Assembly (NCBI RefSeq): GCF_014195535.1
Contig: NZ_JACIBY010000002.1
Location: 62,001-126,000 of the forward strand
Direction: 5' to 3'
Length of the DNA: 64,000 nt
DNA from: Runella defluvii
GTDB lineage: Bacteria > Bacteroidota > Bacteroidia > Cytophagales > Spirosomataceae
Positions 35,240 to 44,169 of this stretch are shown here, in pieces. Under the pieces are notes generated by a model. It was not told the origin of the DNA. It ran no database searches and was given only the letters and a program-made list of their open reading frames with translations. The translations under genes were made by a program, and so were the position numbers. Positions within the stretch are counted from its first letter, which is position 1. Each line of letters starts with the position of its first letter.

Positions 35240-35380
35240 ATCCGTAGGCTAAAATCGTCGTTGATGGCACGCGGATGAGACGGATTGAACGGATAACTTG
35301 TGCTTTAGCACTTAAAGCATTCGTAGTTAAAACCTACGTTTTTCTACATTTGTAAGTATTCTCTCGAAAAAAGCCGTTTT
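35240..35380 (+). promoter_or_regulatory. Conserved promoter module of BspA-like gene 3
   Basis: Third copy, with TACATTTG at 35345-35352. Nearly identical to module 2 including the flanking sequence. Confidence 0.75.
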
Positions 35381-36880
35381 ATGCCTAAAACTTTCCTCCA
35401 ACTTCTCGTTATTTCTTTCCTTGCTTGGGGAACCATACTACACCCTGCCCAAGCCCAAAACAGCCCCTTCATTACCCGTTGGGATTTATCAAAAACAGGC
35501 GGCACTGCCACGACCTTAACATTTGGCGTAGCCACCGCTGGTACCGTAAGTTATACTTGGCAGCAGGTGGGTGGAGCAGCTTCTGGCAGTGGTACATTTA
35601 GCGGGAGTACGCTCACCATCATAAACTTACCTGCCAATGCCATCATCGACCTAAGCATTGATCCCGTTAATTTCCAAAGGATTATCATCAATAACAGAAC
35701 AGACCGCCAACGCCTCATGGAAGTAAAACAATGGGGCACGGTGGCTTGGACTAGTATGCAGAGCGCCTTTCAGGGCTGCTATAACATGAAACTCACAACT
35801 ACTGATGTACCCAACTTTACAGCCGTTACCAATATGGGTTATATGTTTAGCGATTGTTATGTCTTTAACCAATCGGTAAGTCATTTCAATACCGCAGCCG
35901 TTACTAATATGGAGGGAATGTTTTCTGGCTGTCGTGCCTTTAATCAATCGGTCAGCAATTTTAATACCGCAGCCGTTACTAATATGTACGGTATGTTTTC
36001 TGGTTGTACAGTTTTTAACCAATCGGTAAGCAGTTTTAATACTGCCGCTGTTACTAAGATGAGTTTTATGTTTGTTGGTTGCAGCTCCTTTAATCAATCA
36101 GTAAGCAATTTTAACACCTCAGCCGTTACTGATATGTACGGTATGTTTAGCGGTTGTAGTAAATTTAACCAATCTGTGAGTAATTTTAATACCTCAGCCG
36201 TTACCAGTATACGCTCTATGTTTTCTGGCTGTAGTGCCTTTAACCAATCGGTAAGTAGTTTTAACACCGCCTCTGTTACCAATATGAGTTATATGTTCTT
36301 TGGTTGTAGTACCTTTAACCAATCGGTTAGTAATTTTAATACTACAGCCGTTACTGAAATGAGTGATATGTTTGCTAATTGTAGTACCTTTAACCAATCG
36401 GTTAGTAATTTTAACACCTCAGCCGTTACTAATATGCATGGTATGTTTAGCGGTTGTAGTAAATTTAACCAATCTGTGAGTAATTTTAATACTGCCGCTG
36501 TTACTTTCATGAAGTCAATGTTTTTTGGTTGTAGTGCTTTTAATCAATCGGTAAGTAATTTTAATGTCGCCGCCGTTACCGATATGGGTGGAATGTTTAA
36601 TGGTTGCAGTGCCTTTAATCAAAGCTTGGCTACTTGGAGCAGCAAACTCAATGCCTATGTTGACTTAACTAATTTTTTAGACAATTGCGGCATGAGCGTG
36701 GCCAACTACGATGCCACTCTCAAGGCTTTTGCGGCAGCCTCGGCAAAAGGTATAAGTATGGGGGCTACAAATCTTAAATATTGTGATGCAGAAGCCGCCC
36801 GCACACTCCTTACCAAACCTACCGCTTCTGGTGGTAAGGGTTGGACTATTTTGGGAGATACAAAAAATTGCTCTCGTTAA
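35381..36880 (+). CDS. Secreted DUF285/BspA-like repeat protein, paralogue 3, C-terminally truncated
   Basis: 499 residues. Signal peptide, N-terminal region and 10 complete repeats are like the others, but the frame stops at KNCSR just where the two C-terminal beta domains should begin. About 315 bp are deleted relative to paralogue 1, and the remaining end of the anchoring domain is left out of frame downstream (36894-37014). The repeats of this copy are mainly of the AAVT/SAVT type and lack EKVT, unlike its neighbours. It may be released instead of anchored, or be decaying. Confidence 0.88.
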   Translation: MPKTFLQLLVISFLAWGTILHPAQAQNSPFITRWDLSKTGGTATTLTFGVATAGTVSYTWQQVGGAASGSGTFSGSTLTIINLPANAIIDLSIDPVNFQRIIINNRTDRQRLMEVKQWGTVAWTSMQSAFQGCYNMKLTTTDVPNFTAVTNMGYMFSDCYVFNQSVSHFNTAAVTNMEGMFSGCRAFNQSVSNFNTAAVTNMYGMFSGCTVFNQSVSSFNTAAVTKMSFMFVGCSSFNQSVSNFNTSAVTDMYGMFSGCSKFNQSVSNFNTSAVTSIRSMFSGCSAFNQSVSSFNTASVTNMSYMFFGCSTFNQSVSNFNTTAVTEMSDMFANCSTFNQSVSNFNTSAVTNMHGMFSGCSKFNQSVSNFNTAAVTFMKSMFFGCSAFNQSVSNFNVAAVTDMGGMFNGCSAFNQSLATWSSKLNAYVDLTNFLDNCGMSVANYDATLKAFAAASAKGISMGATNLKYCDAEAARTLLTKPTASGGKGWTILGDTKNCSR

Positions 36881-36893
36881 AGTTTCATTATAC

Positions 36894-37014
36894 CTTCAAT
36901 TTTACGCCCAATGCCAACGTGGTCTATGAAGCAGGTAGCTCCATCCCCTTGCTCCCTGGCTTTTCTGCCGAAAAAGCGAGTACGTTTCTAGCGGAGATAA
37001 AAGGCTGTCAATAA
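36894..37014 (+). pseudogene. Out-of-frame remnant of the three-coathanger-like domain
   Basis: Matches the last 40 codons of paralogues 1, 2 and 4 (FTPNANVVYEAG-S-SI-LLPGFSAEKASTFLAEIKGCQ and the stop at 37012-37014) in frame 1, while gene 3 runs in frame 2. It marks the deletion that truncated gene 3. Confidence 0.8.
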
Positions 37015-37046
37015 AGTAGTTACCCCTCCTCATATTTTTCATTTAA

Positions 37047-37279
37047 GTAATAAAGCAAAAGTTTTAGAGTAATTCAAAGTAGCCTCGGTAGAGGCGCAAC
37101 ATTTGTAGTAACAGCAGGTGATTTTTTAATTTTTGCTTCGGAGAAGCATAACTTGGTGCTTTGTTATGCTTCTCCGAAGCAAAAGGGTTTTATATATGGC
37201 TCTCTTTACTACTACTACAAAGGTTACGCTTCTACGAAGCAGTGTAAACTCTAATACTCTAAAATTTATGCTCAACTAC
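37047..37279. mobile_element. MITE-like element, 233 bp, flanked by TTAA
   Basis: Terminal inverted repeats of about 28 bp (37047-37074 and 37252-37279) agree at 21 of 28 positions, including TTTTAGAGTA / TACTCTAAAA. TTAA occurs immediately outside both ends (37043-37046 and 37280-37283). The spacers behind genes 1 and 2 keep the uninterrupted site TTTTTCATTTAACTTCTCTG (TTAA at 32849-32852 and 35203-35206). Inside is a perfect 22-bp inverted repeat (37131-37152 / 37163-37184). No gene, so it is non-autonomous. Confidence 0.8.
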
Positions 37280-37315
37280 TTAACTTCTCTGACGCCTATT
37301 ACTGCATCCGATTCA

Positions 37316-37454
37316 TCCCTGGGCTAAAATCGTCGTTGATGACACGCGGATGAGACGGATTGAACGGATAACTTGTGCTTTAGCACTTAAAGTATTCGTA
37401 TTTAAAACCTACGTTTTTCTACATTTGTAAATATTCTCTCGAAAAAAACGTTTT
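37316..37454 (+). promoter_or_regulatory. Conserved promoter module of BspA-like gene 4
   Basis: Fourth copy, with TACATTTG (37419-37426). Its upstream edge (CCCTGGGCTAAAATCGTCG) resembles module 1, whereas modules 2 and 3 share CCGTAGGCTAAAATCGTCG. Confidence 0.75.
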
Positions 37455-39752
37455 ATGCCCAAAATCGTACTCCATTTTTTGACTATTTTTTTACTTGCTT
37501 GGGGAACTATGTGGCACTCTGCCCAAGCCCAAAGCAGCCCCTTTATTACCCGTTGGGATTTATCGAAAACAGGCGGCGCTGCCACGACCTTGACATTTGG
37601 CGTAGCCACCGCTGGTACCGTAAGTTATATTTGGCAGCAGGTAGGTGGAGCAGCCTCTGGCAGTGGAACGTTTAGCGGAAGTACGCTCATCATCACAAAC
37701 TTACCTGCCAATGCCATCATCGACCTAAGCATTGACCCCGTTAATTTTCAAAGGATTATCATCAACAATGGAACAGACCGCCAACGACTCATGGAAATAA
37801 AGCAATGGGGTACAGTGGCTTGGACCAGTATGCAGAACGCTTTTTACGGCTGCTCAAACATGACACTCACGGCCACTGATACCCCCAACTTTTCTGCTGT
37901 TACGGACATGAGTTATATGTTTGCTGATTGTAGATCTTTTAACCAATCAGTGAGCAGTTTTAATACTGAAAAGGTTACCAATATGAGCTATATGTTTTTC
38001 GGGTGTAGTTCCTTTAACCAATCGATGGGCAATTTTAATACCGCTACCGTTACCAATATGAGTTATATGTTTGCTGGTTGTTATATATTTAACCAATCGA
38101 TAAGCAATTTTAATACTGCTGCCGTTACCAATATGAGTGCTATGTTTTATGATTGCCGTAATTTTAACCAATCGATAAGCTATTTTAATACCGCCGCCGT
38201 TACCAATATGAGTATTATGTTTGCTTTTTGTCGCTCCTTTAACCAGCCAATAAGCAATTTTAATACTACTGCCGTTACTGATATGAGCGGTATGTTTTAT
38301 GATTGTCGTGCCTTTAACCAATCGGTGGACAATTTTAATACTGCTACCGTTACTGATATGAGTTCAATGTTTGGGCGCTGCCTTGCCTTTAACCAATCGG
38401 TGAGCAACTTTAATACCGCTGCCGTTACCGATATGTATGGAATGTTTACATTGTGTCATGCCTTTAATCAATCGGTTAGCAATTTTAATACAGCCGCCGT
38501 TACTGATATGAGTTATATGTTTAATGAATGTTATGTCTTTAACCAGTCAGTGACCAATTTTAATACAGCTGCCGTTACTGATATGAGTTATATGTTTGGG
38601 GAGTGCCTTGTCTTTAACCAATCTGTGAGCAATTTCAATACCGCTGCCGTTACTAATATGGATGGAATGTTTACTTTGTGTCATAGCTTTAACCAACCAG
38701 TTAGCAATTTTAATACCGAAAAGGTTACCAGTATGAATAGCATGTTTAATGAGTGTTATGTCTTTAACCAATCAGTGAGCAATTTCAATACCGCTGCCGT
38801 TACAAATATGCGTTCTATGTTTGCTAATTGTCGTGCATTTAATCAATCGGTAAGTAATTTTAATACCGAAAAGGTTATCACTATGTGGGAAATGTTTTCT
38901 AGTTGTATTGTCTTTAACCAATCAGTGAGCAATTTTAATACCGCTGCCGTTACAAGTATGCGTTCTATGTTCTACAATTGCCGTGATTTTAACCAATCAG
39001 TGAACAATTTTAACACTGCTTCCGCGACAAATTTAATTAGTATGTTTTATGCTTGTAGTTCCTTTAACCAAAATTTAGCTTCTTGGGGTAACCATCTTAA
39101 CCCCAATGTGGATCTCGTTAATTTTTTGGGTAACTGCGGCATGAGTGTGGCCAACTACGATGCGACGCTCACCGCTTTTGCGGCTGGCTCGGTAACGGGT
39201 AGAAATATGGGTGCTTCAAATCTTACGTACTGCAATGCAGAAACGGCCCGCACGCTCCTTACTACGCCCGTCGCCTCGGGAGGTAAGGGCTGGAGCATCT
39301 CGGGAGATTCTAAAAACTGCACTGTCCCAGCGGTGATTGCCATTTCACCCGAGCGGCCTGCTATTTGTCCAGGAACGTCCATTACCCTGGCAGCGAGTGG
39401 ATGCGCGGGCACGATAACTTGGCGGGGTGGAGCAAGTCCACAAACGGGGGCTTCAATCACCGTAAGTCCTACGCTTACTACTTCTTATTCCGCCAATTGC
39501 AGCACAGGCGGCACGGAAACTGTCACGGTGAAAGTAGCCACCAATACCCTAGCAGTAGGTTACAACGTGGTCACCGAAAAGGAGCGATTCAAAGCATCCA
39601 CGACCCTTACTTCCAATAAAAAAGTGGGCAACGTCAATTTTACGCCCAACGCCAACGTCGTCTATGAAGCAGGTAACTCCATCACCTTGCTTCCTGGCTT
39701 TTCTGCCGAAAAAACAAGTACGTTTCTGGCCGAAATAAAAGGCTGTCAATAG
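37455..39752 (+). CDS. Secreted DUF285/BspA-like repeat protein, paralogue 4
   Basis: 765 residues. Signal peptide, about 15 complete 25-residue repeats, the helical/solenoid cap and the full pair of C-terminal beta domains, almost identical to those of paralogues 1 and 2. Repeats are mostly the AAVT type with a few EKVT units. The gene ends 23 bp before the ferredoxin gene on the opposite strand. The same-length ORF as paralogue 1 is coincidental: repeat order differs. Confidence 0.92.
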   Translation: MPKIVLHFLTIFLLAWGTMWHSAQAQSSPFITRWDLSKTGGAATTLTFGVATAGTVSYIWQQVGGAASGSGTFSGSTLIITNLPANAIIDLSIDPVNFQRIIINNGTDRQRLMEIKQWGTVAWTSMQNAFYGCSNMTLTATDTPNFSAVTDMSYMFADCRSFNQSVSSFNTEKVTNMSYMFFGCSSFNQSMGNFNTATVTNMSYMFAGCYIFNQSISNFNTAAVTNMSAMFYDCRNFNQSISYFNTAAVTNMSIMFAFCRSFNQPISNFNTTAVTDMSGMFYDCRAFNQSVDNFNTATVTDMSSMFGRCLAFNQSVSNFNTAAVTDMYGMFTLCHAFNQSVSNFNTAAVTDMSYMFNECYVFNQSVTNFNTAAVTDMSYMFGECLVFNQSVSNFNTAAVTNMDGMFTLCHSFNQPVSNFNTEKVTSMNSMFNECYVFNQSVSNFNTAAVTNMRSMFANCRAFNQSVSNFNTEKVITMWEMFSSCIVFNQSVSNFNTAAVTSMRSMFYNCRDFNQSVNNFNTASATNLISMFYACSSFNQNLASWGNHLNPNVDLVNFLGNCGMSVANYDATLTAFAAGSVTGRNMGASNLTYCNAETARTLLTTPVASGGKGWSISGDSKNCTVPAVIAISPERPAICPGTSITLAASGCAGTITWRGGASPQTGASITVSPTLTTSYSANCSTGGTETVTVKVATNTLAVGYNVVTEKERFKASTTLTSNKKVGNVNFTPNANVVYEAGNSITLLPGFSAEKTSTFLAEIKGCQ

Positions 39753-39775
39753 AGTAGTTATAGATTGGGGAGGCG

Positions 39776-40096
39776 TTATTCCTCCTCCCCCAGTAGTTGA
39801 AACGTCGTTCCTTGCAGGGTTTCGTCCACCCGTAGTTGGCAGGCGAGTCGACTGCACGAGGTAGCAGAGGGCAAAGTGTCCAAAATATCCAGTTCGGCGT
39901 CGCTTACCGATGGCAAGTTTTCTCCCCCGTCCAAGACACCCACGTGGCAAGTGGCACAGAGCGCCATTCCTCCGCAAGTGGCCAAAATCAAATACTCGGA
40001 AGCTTTCAAAACCTCCATTAAATTGAGTCCTATTCCTTCGGGAATTTCTAGCGTTTGGCGCTCACCCGTGCGGTCTTCTATTGTGAATTGTATCAT
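39776..40096 (-). CDS. 2Fe-2S ferredoxin (adrenodoxin type)
   Basis: 106 residues from the ATG at 40096 (MIQFTIED). The cluster ligands are C-x5-C-x2-C (CGGMALCATC) and a fourth Cys in SCSRLACQL, the plant/adrenodoxin-type 2Fe-2S spacing. The ILATCGG start and the C-terminal RLACQLRVD fit ISC/biosynthetic ferredoxins. It starts 16 bp after the stop of the ferredoxin reductase gene, so the two form a redox pair. Confidence 0.85.
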   Translation of the reverse strand: MIQFTIEDRTGERQTLEIPEGIGLNLMEVLKASEYLILATCGGMALCATCHVGVLDGGENLPSVSDAELDILDTLPSATSCSRLACQLRVDETLQGTTFQLLGEEE

Positions 40097-40112
40097 GTCG
40101 TTTGCAGCGTTA

Positions 40113-41117
40113 TTAAAAAGCATTTACTCCGTTTACCGTCGTGTATTTAAAACTGAGGTGCTGATTGGGATACACGTATTTGAAGGCGCTTTGGCACATC
40201 ATGGCGGCCTCGTGGAAACCCGTTAAAATCAGTTTGAGTTTGCCAGGATAGGTGTTAATGTCTCCGATGGCATAAATGCGCTCGACGTTGGTCGAATAAT
40301 CGAGCGTATTTACTTCAATGGCTGATTTACTGATGTTTAGCCCCCAATCGGCGATGGGGCCGAGTTTCGGACTTAAACCAAACAGCGGAATAAAAAAGTC
40401 GGACGACAGTTGGGTGGTACTTTTGTCTTTGGCCGCCACAACTACCTCTTTCAAATGACCATTGCCGTTTAAGCCAACTACATTTGACTGCAACAACAGG
40501 TTAATACGACCGTGTTGCGCCAACTCAAACACTTTCTCTGCCGAATCGGGTGCGCCACGAAACGAATCGCTGCGGTGAATCAAGGTAACGTTTTTGGCCA
40601 CGTCGGCCAAGTAGGCCGTCCAGTCGAGGGCAGAGTCGCCACCGCCTGCAATCACCACGTTTTTGTCCCTAAATTTCTCTGGGTTTTTGACCATGTAAGC
40701 CACTCCTTTTCCTTCAAACCGTTCCAAATCAGGAATTTCTGGTTTACGTGGCTCAAAGCATCCTAACCCACCCGCAATGACCATCACTTGGCAATGCACC
40801 TCGGTGTCGTCAGACGTACGTACGATCAACGAACCGTCGGGTTGGCGTTCTACTTTTTCCACGCGCTCGCCCAGCGTAAACGTTGGTTTGAAGGGAGCAA
40901 TTTGCGCCATGAGGTTATCCACCAACTCTTGCGCCTTGATGGTGGGGTAGCCTGGAATATCGTAAATAGGTTTTTGGGGATAAATTTCTGACAACTGCCC
41001 CCCTACCTGCGGCAAGGCATCAATCAAATGGCAACGCATTTTGAGAAGTCCTGCTTCAAAAACGCTAAACAGCCCCACGGGCCCTGCTCCTACAATACAA
41101 ATATCTGTTGTTATCAT
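40113..41117 (-). CDS. Ferredoxin-NADP+ reductase (thioredoxin reductase-like)
   Basis: 334 residues from the ATG at 41117. FAD site GAGPVGLFSVFEAGLL, second nucleotide site VVIAGGGDSALDW and the closing IYAIGDINTYPGKLKLILTGFHEA belong to the YumC/TrxR-like FNR subfamily. The redox-active CxxC of thioredoxin reductase is absent, so it is an FNR. It reduces the ferredoxin encoded immediately downstream. The longer frame to 41189 has no better start. Confidence 0.87.
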   Translation of the reverse strand: MITTDICIVGAGPVGLFSVFEAGLLKMRCHLIDALPQVGGQLSEIYPQKPIYDIPGYPTIKAQELVDNLMAQIAPFKPTFTLGERVEKVERQPDGSLIVRTSDDTEVHCQVMVIAGGLGCFEPRKPEIPDLERFEGKGVAYMVKNPEKFRDKNVVIAGGGDSALDWTAYLADVAKNVTLIHRSDSFRGAPDSAEKVFELAQHGRINLLLQSNVVGLNGNGHLKEVVVAAKDKSTTQLSSDFFIPLFGLSPKLGPIADWGLNISKSAIEVNTLDYSTNVERIYAIGDINTYPGKLKLILTGFHEAAMMCQSAFKYVYPNQHLSFKYTTVNGVNAF

Positions 41118-41414
41118 AACTATTAGTAATTTTATCGGTGCACGGTATTGGGACACGGATTGAACGGATGTTCCAACACGGGTTATCACGGATTTTAACA
41201 GAAAAGATTTATTTTTTGAAAAATTTATTACTTTTTTCAGTTTTATCCGCTGCTTAACCAGTCAGATTTACGACAGCAAAAGTAGAACGTTTTGCAATAA
41301 CACGCCAATCATAAAAACGCATCAATTATTACTAAAAGTTATAGATAGCTATTTCCACGTTTTTTCCTGTAGTTTTGTTCCAACAACCAAAACCACTCTC
41401 TTTTCTACATTTCT

Positions 41415-42734
41415 ATGCGTCAATTTTGCCGTTTTAATTTGCTCCTTTGGGCTATCTTTAGCTGCTTGTCGGCTTGTACTGCCACCTCTCAAGTTCCTGC
41501 TCCGTTTCACGAAACCCCTTCTCAAATCGTACCCGTGGGAGGCAACGCGTGGTTGCTGAATTCGACCGATAAAAATGAAAAAATCACCAACGATGGACTG
41601 GTTCAATGGAATCAACTTTCGACAATTTGCCGCACCTACGTTCGGGTAAGTCAAGCAGGAAAGCTCAAACTTTCGGCTACCCTCAAAGGCGGAGCGAGCG
41701 AAAGTGAGGTTCAATTTACGGTTTTGGGAAAACCTTTTCAGGTGAAAATCGTCCCTACTACAACGCAAGAATACGCCATCGGTGAATGGGAAATTTCGCA
41801 AGCGGGCTACGTTGCCATCGACGCGCAAGGTATGCGCCGAAGCGGCAACAACTTTGGTGATTTACAGCAATTTACCCTCAGCGGAAGCGCGCTTGGGGGC
41901 GGTACTATTTTTGTCAAAAACAATACTGACAACTACTTTTACTGGGGACGTCGAGGCCCTTCGGTACACCTTCGCTATACGCTTCCTGCCAACCAAAACA
42001 TCGAGTGGTTTTACAGCGAACTGACTGTTCCTGAGAAAGAAGACGTGATAGGCTCGTATTACATGGCCAACGGCTTTGGCGAAGGATATTTTGGAATGCA
42101 GGTCAACTCCCCGACGGAGCGTAGGGTGCTGTTTTCGGTTTGGAGTCCGTTTTCTACCGACAACCCTAACGCCATTCCCGACGACCAGAAAATTGTGATG
42201 CTCAAGAAAGGGGCGGATGTTTATACAGGTGAATTTGGCAACGAAGGCTCAGGTGGCCAAAGCTACCTCAAGTACCCGTGGAAGGCAGGCAACACGTACC
42301 GTTTTTTGTTGCAGGGCAAACCAACCACCGACAATTACACCAGTTACACGGCCTATTTCTTTGCCCCTGAAGAAAATCAATGGCGGTTGATTGCCAGTTT
42401 TAAGCGTCCCAAAACCAATACTTACCTCAAATCACTTTATTCGTTTTTGGAAAATTTCACCCCTGACACGGGCAACCAATCCCGCATGGCTTTGTACGGA
42501 AACCAATGGGTATGGACGTCTCAGAATCAATGGATAGAGCTAACCGAAGCCAAGTTTACGGGTGACGCCACGGCCCGCAAAAACTACCGAAAAGACTACG
42601 CGGGAGGACTTTCCAAGGGCGCATTTTTCTTGAAAAATTGTGGTTTTTTCAACGATTTTGTCCCACTCGACGGCACATTCCAAAGAAATGCCGCAAAGTC
42701 GCCGCCTGCCATCAACTTTTCGTCGTTGCCATAA
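41415..42734 (+). CDS. DUF3472 domain lipoprotein
   Basis: 439 residues. Lipoprotein signal (LLLWAIFSCLSAC, lipobox Cys about residue 21). Residues 30-160 resemble the DUF5077-like beta domain (VRVSQAGKLKLSATLKG); residues about 170-420 are DUF3472, with YYMANGFGEGYFGMQVNSPTERRVLFSVWSPF as the core motif. Members are predicted glycan-binding or surface-exposed proteins in Bacteroidota. It precedes an M28 peptidase by 24 bp, so they are one operon. Confidence 0.8.
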   Translation: MRQFCRFNLLLWAIFSCLSACTATSQVPAPFHETPSQIVPVGGNAWLLNSTDKNEKITNDGLVQWNQLSTICRTYVRVSQAGKLKLSATLKGGASESEVQFTVLGKPFQVKIVPTTTQEYAIGEWEISQAGYVAIDAQGMRRSGNNFGDLQQFTLSGSALGGGTIFVKNNTDNYFYWGRRGPSVHLRYTLPANQNIEWFYSELTVPEKEDVIGSYYMANGFGEGYFGMQVNSPTERRVLFSVWSPFSTDNPNAIPDDQKIVMLKKGADVYTGEFGNEGSGGQSYLKYPWKAGNTYRFLLQGKPTTDNYTSYTAYFFAPEENQWRLIASFKRPKTNTYLKSLYSFLENFTPDTGNQSRMALYGNQWVWTSQNQWIELTEAKFTGDATARKNYRKDYAGGLSKGAFFLKNCGFFNDFVPLDGTFQRNAAKSPPAINFSSLP

Positions 42735-42757
42735 GTTATCTGTCAAAACCTACACGC

Positions 42758-44113
42758 ATGAGAAAAACCACTACTTTACTTATTGGATCCCTCTTAGTTT
42801 CGAGCTTTGTCCGTGCGCAACAGGTCGTTTTGCGCGACCCGCAAATTTCGTCGCTCGTTGCCGAAGTTTCGCCCGACAGCCTCCGCAGTCACGTTGACAA
42901 ATTGGTCAGTTTTGGCACACGGCACACCCTCAGCACCGTTACCGACCCCAAAAGGGGCATTGGCGCGGCTCGCCGTTGGGTTTTGAGCAAGTTTAATGAC
43001 TACGCCAAGCAGTCGGGCGGACGCATGACGGCTGTCATTGACACCTGGATGCTGGAACCCGACGGGCGGCGCGTGGACAAAGCCCACGAAATCGGGAATG
43101 TGATGGCGACCCTCAAAGGCACCGACCCCAACGACGACCGCATCTTTATGGTCAGTGGGCACATCGACAGCCGCGTGACCGACGTCAACAACCGCGAAGC
43201 CGACGCTCCAGGTGCCAATGACGACGGTAGCGGAACGGCAGCGGTGATTGAGTTGGCTCGGGTGATGAGCAAAGCCTCGTTTCCTGCCACCATTATTTTT
43301 GTGGTAGTCAGCGGTGAAGAGCAGGGCTTGTACGGTGCGAACCATTTGGCCGAAAAAGCCACCAACGAAAAATGGAACTTGGAAGCGCTCCTCAACAACG
43401 ACATTATGGGCTCGAACCACAGCCCCGACACCCGCCTGATTGACAACACCAAACTGCGGGTATTCAGCGAAGGATTACCTGCGTTTGACACCGACAAACG
43501 CGCCAACGGCATTCGCCAATACGGCACTGAAAACGACGGAAAAGCGCGTACGTTGGCCCGTTACGTCAAGGAAATAGGCGAGCGTTACGTGGACAACCTC
43601 GAAATCAAGCTCATTTACCGCAACGACCGCTACCTCCGTGGCGGCGACCACACTCCGTTTGTCAACCGCGATTTTGCCGCCGTGCGTTTGACGGAGATGA
43701 ACGAAAATTTCAACAACCAACACCAAGACCTGCGCACCGAAAAAGGCGTGGAATACGGCGATTATGCCAAAAACATGGATTTTGAGTATTTGCGCAAAAA
43801 CACGGCGGTTAACCTTGCTACGCTGTCGAACTTGGCCAAAGCGCCGTCGATGCCCCAAAACGTCACGCTCGAAGCCCGTAACCTCACCAACAGCACTTCG
43901 CTGTTTTGGCAAGCGCCCAAGGCTGGCAAGGTCAAAGGGTACTACGTGTTGATGCGCGAAACGAACTGGCCTTTTTGGCAAAAGAAGTTTTTTACGGATA
44001 AAAACGGCCTCACGTTGCCTTATTCCAAAGACAATTATTTCTTTGCCGTCCAAGCCGTTGGCGAAGATGGCCACGAGAGCCTCCCCGTTTTACCCCGTCC
44101 TAGTATGAGGTAG
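42758..44113 (+). CDS. Secreted M28 family metallopeptidase
   Basis: 451 residues from ATG 42758, which begins a signal peptide (1-20, ending VRAQQ). Zinc ligands and base visible: H135 (SGHIDS), D155 (GANDDGSG), E187-E188 (VSGEEQG), D215 (NNDIMG) and the His of GGDHTPF. The M28 aminopeptidase/carboxypeptidase core runs to about residue 360; a fibronectin III-type beta domain (KAPSMPQNVTLEARN) fills the end. Acts outside the cell or in the periplasm. Next base after its stop region is the IS3 insertion at 44126. Confidence 0.9.
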   Translation: MRKTTTLLIGSLLVSSFVRAQQVVLRDPQISSLVAEVSPDSLRSHVDKLVSFGTRHTLSTVTDPKRGIGAARRWVLSKFNDYAKQSGGRMTAVIDTWMLEPDGRRVDKAHEIGNVMATLKGTDPNDDRIFMVSGHIDSRVTDVNNREADAPGANDDGSGTAAVIELARVMSKASFPATIIFVVVSGEEQGLYGANHLAEKATNEKWNLEALLNNDIMGSNHSPDTRLIDNTKLRVFSEGLPAFDTDKRANGIRQYGTENDGKARTLARYVKEIGERYVDNLEIKLIYRNDRYLRGGDHTPFVNRDFAAVRLTEMNENFNNQHQDLRTEKGVEYGDYAKNMDFEYLRKNTAVNLATLSNLAKAPSMPQNVTLEARNLTNSTSLFWQAPKAGKVKGYYVLMRETNWPFWQKKFFTDKNGLTLPYSKDNYFFAVQAVGEDGHESLPVLPRPSMR

Positions 44114-44169
44114 GGGGACGTCGTCTGTCTTGTCCTGAAATAGGTTGACTTATTTTATAAATTGTAAAC

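Noticed and set aside
30981-39000. 75-bp DNA repeats as a possible CRISPR array
   Set aside because: No constant repeat with unique spacers; the whole unit is coding and varies at codon positions.
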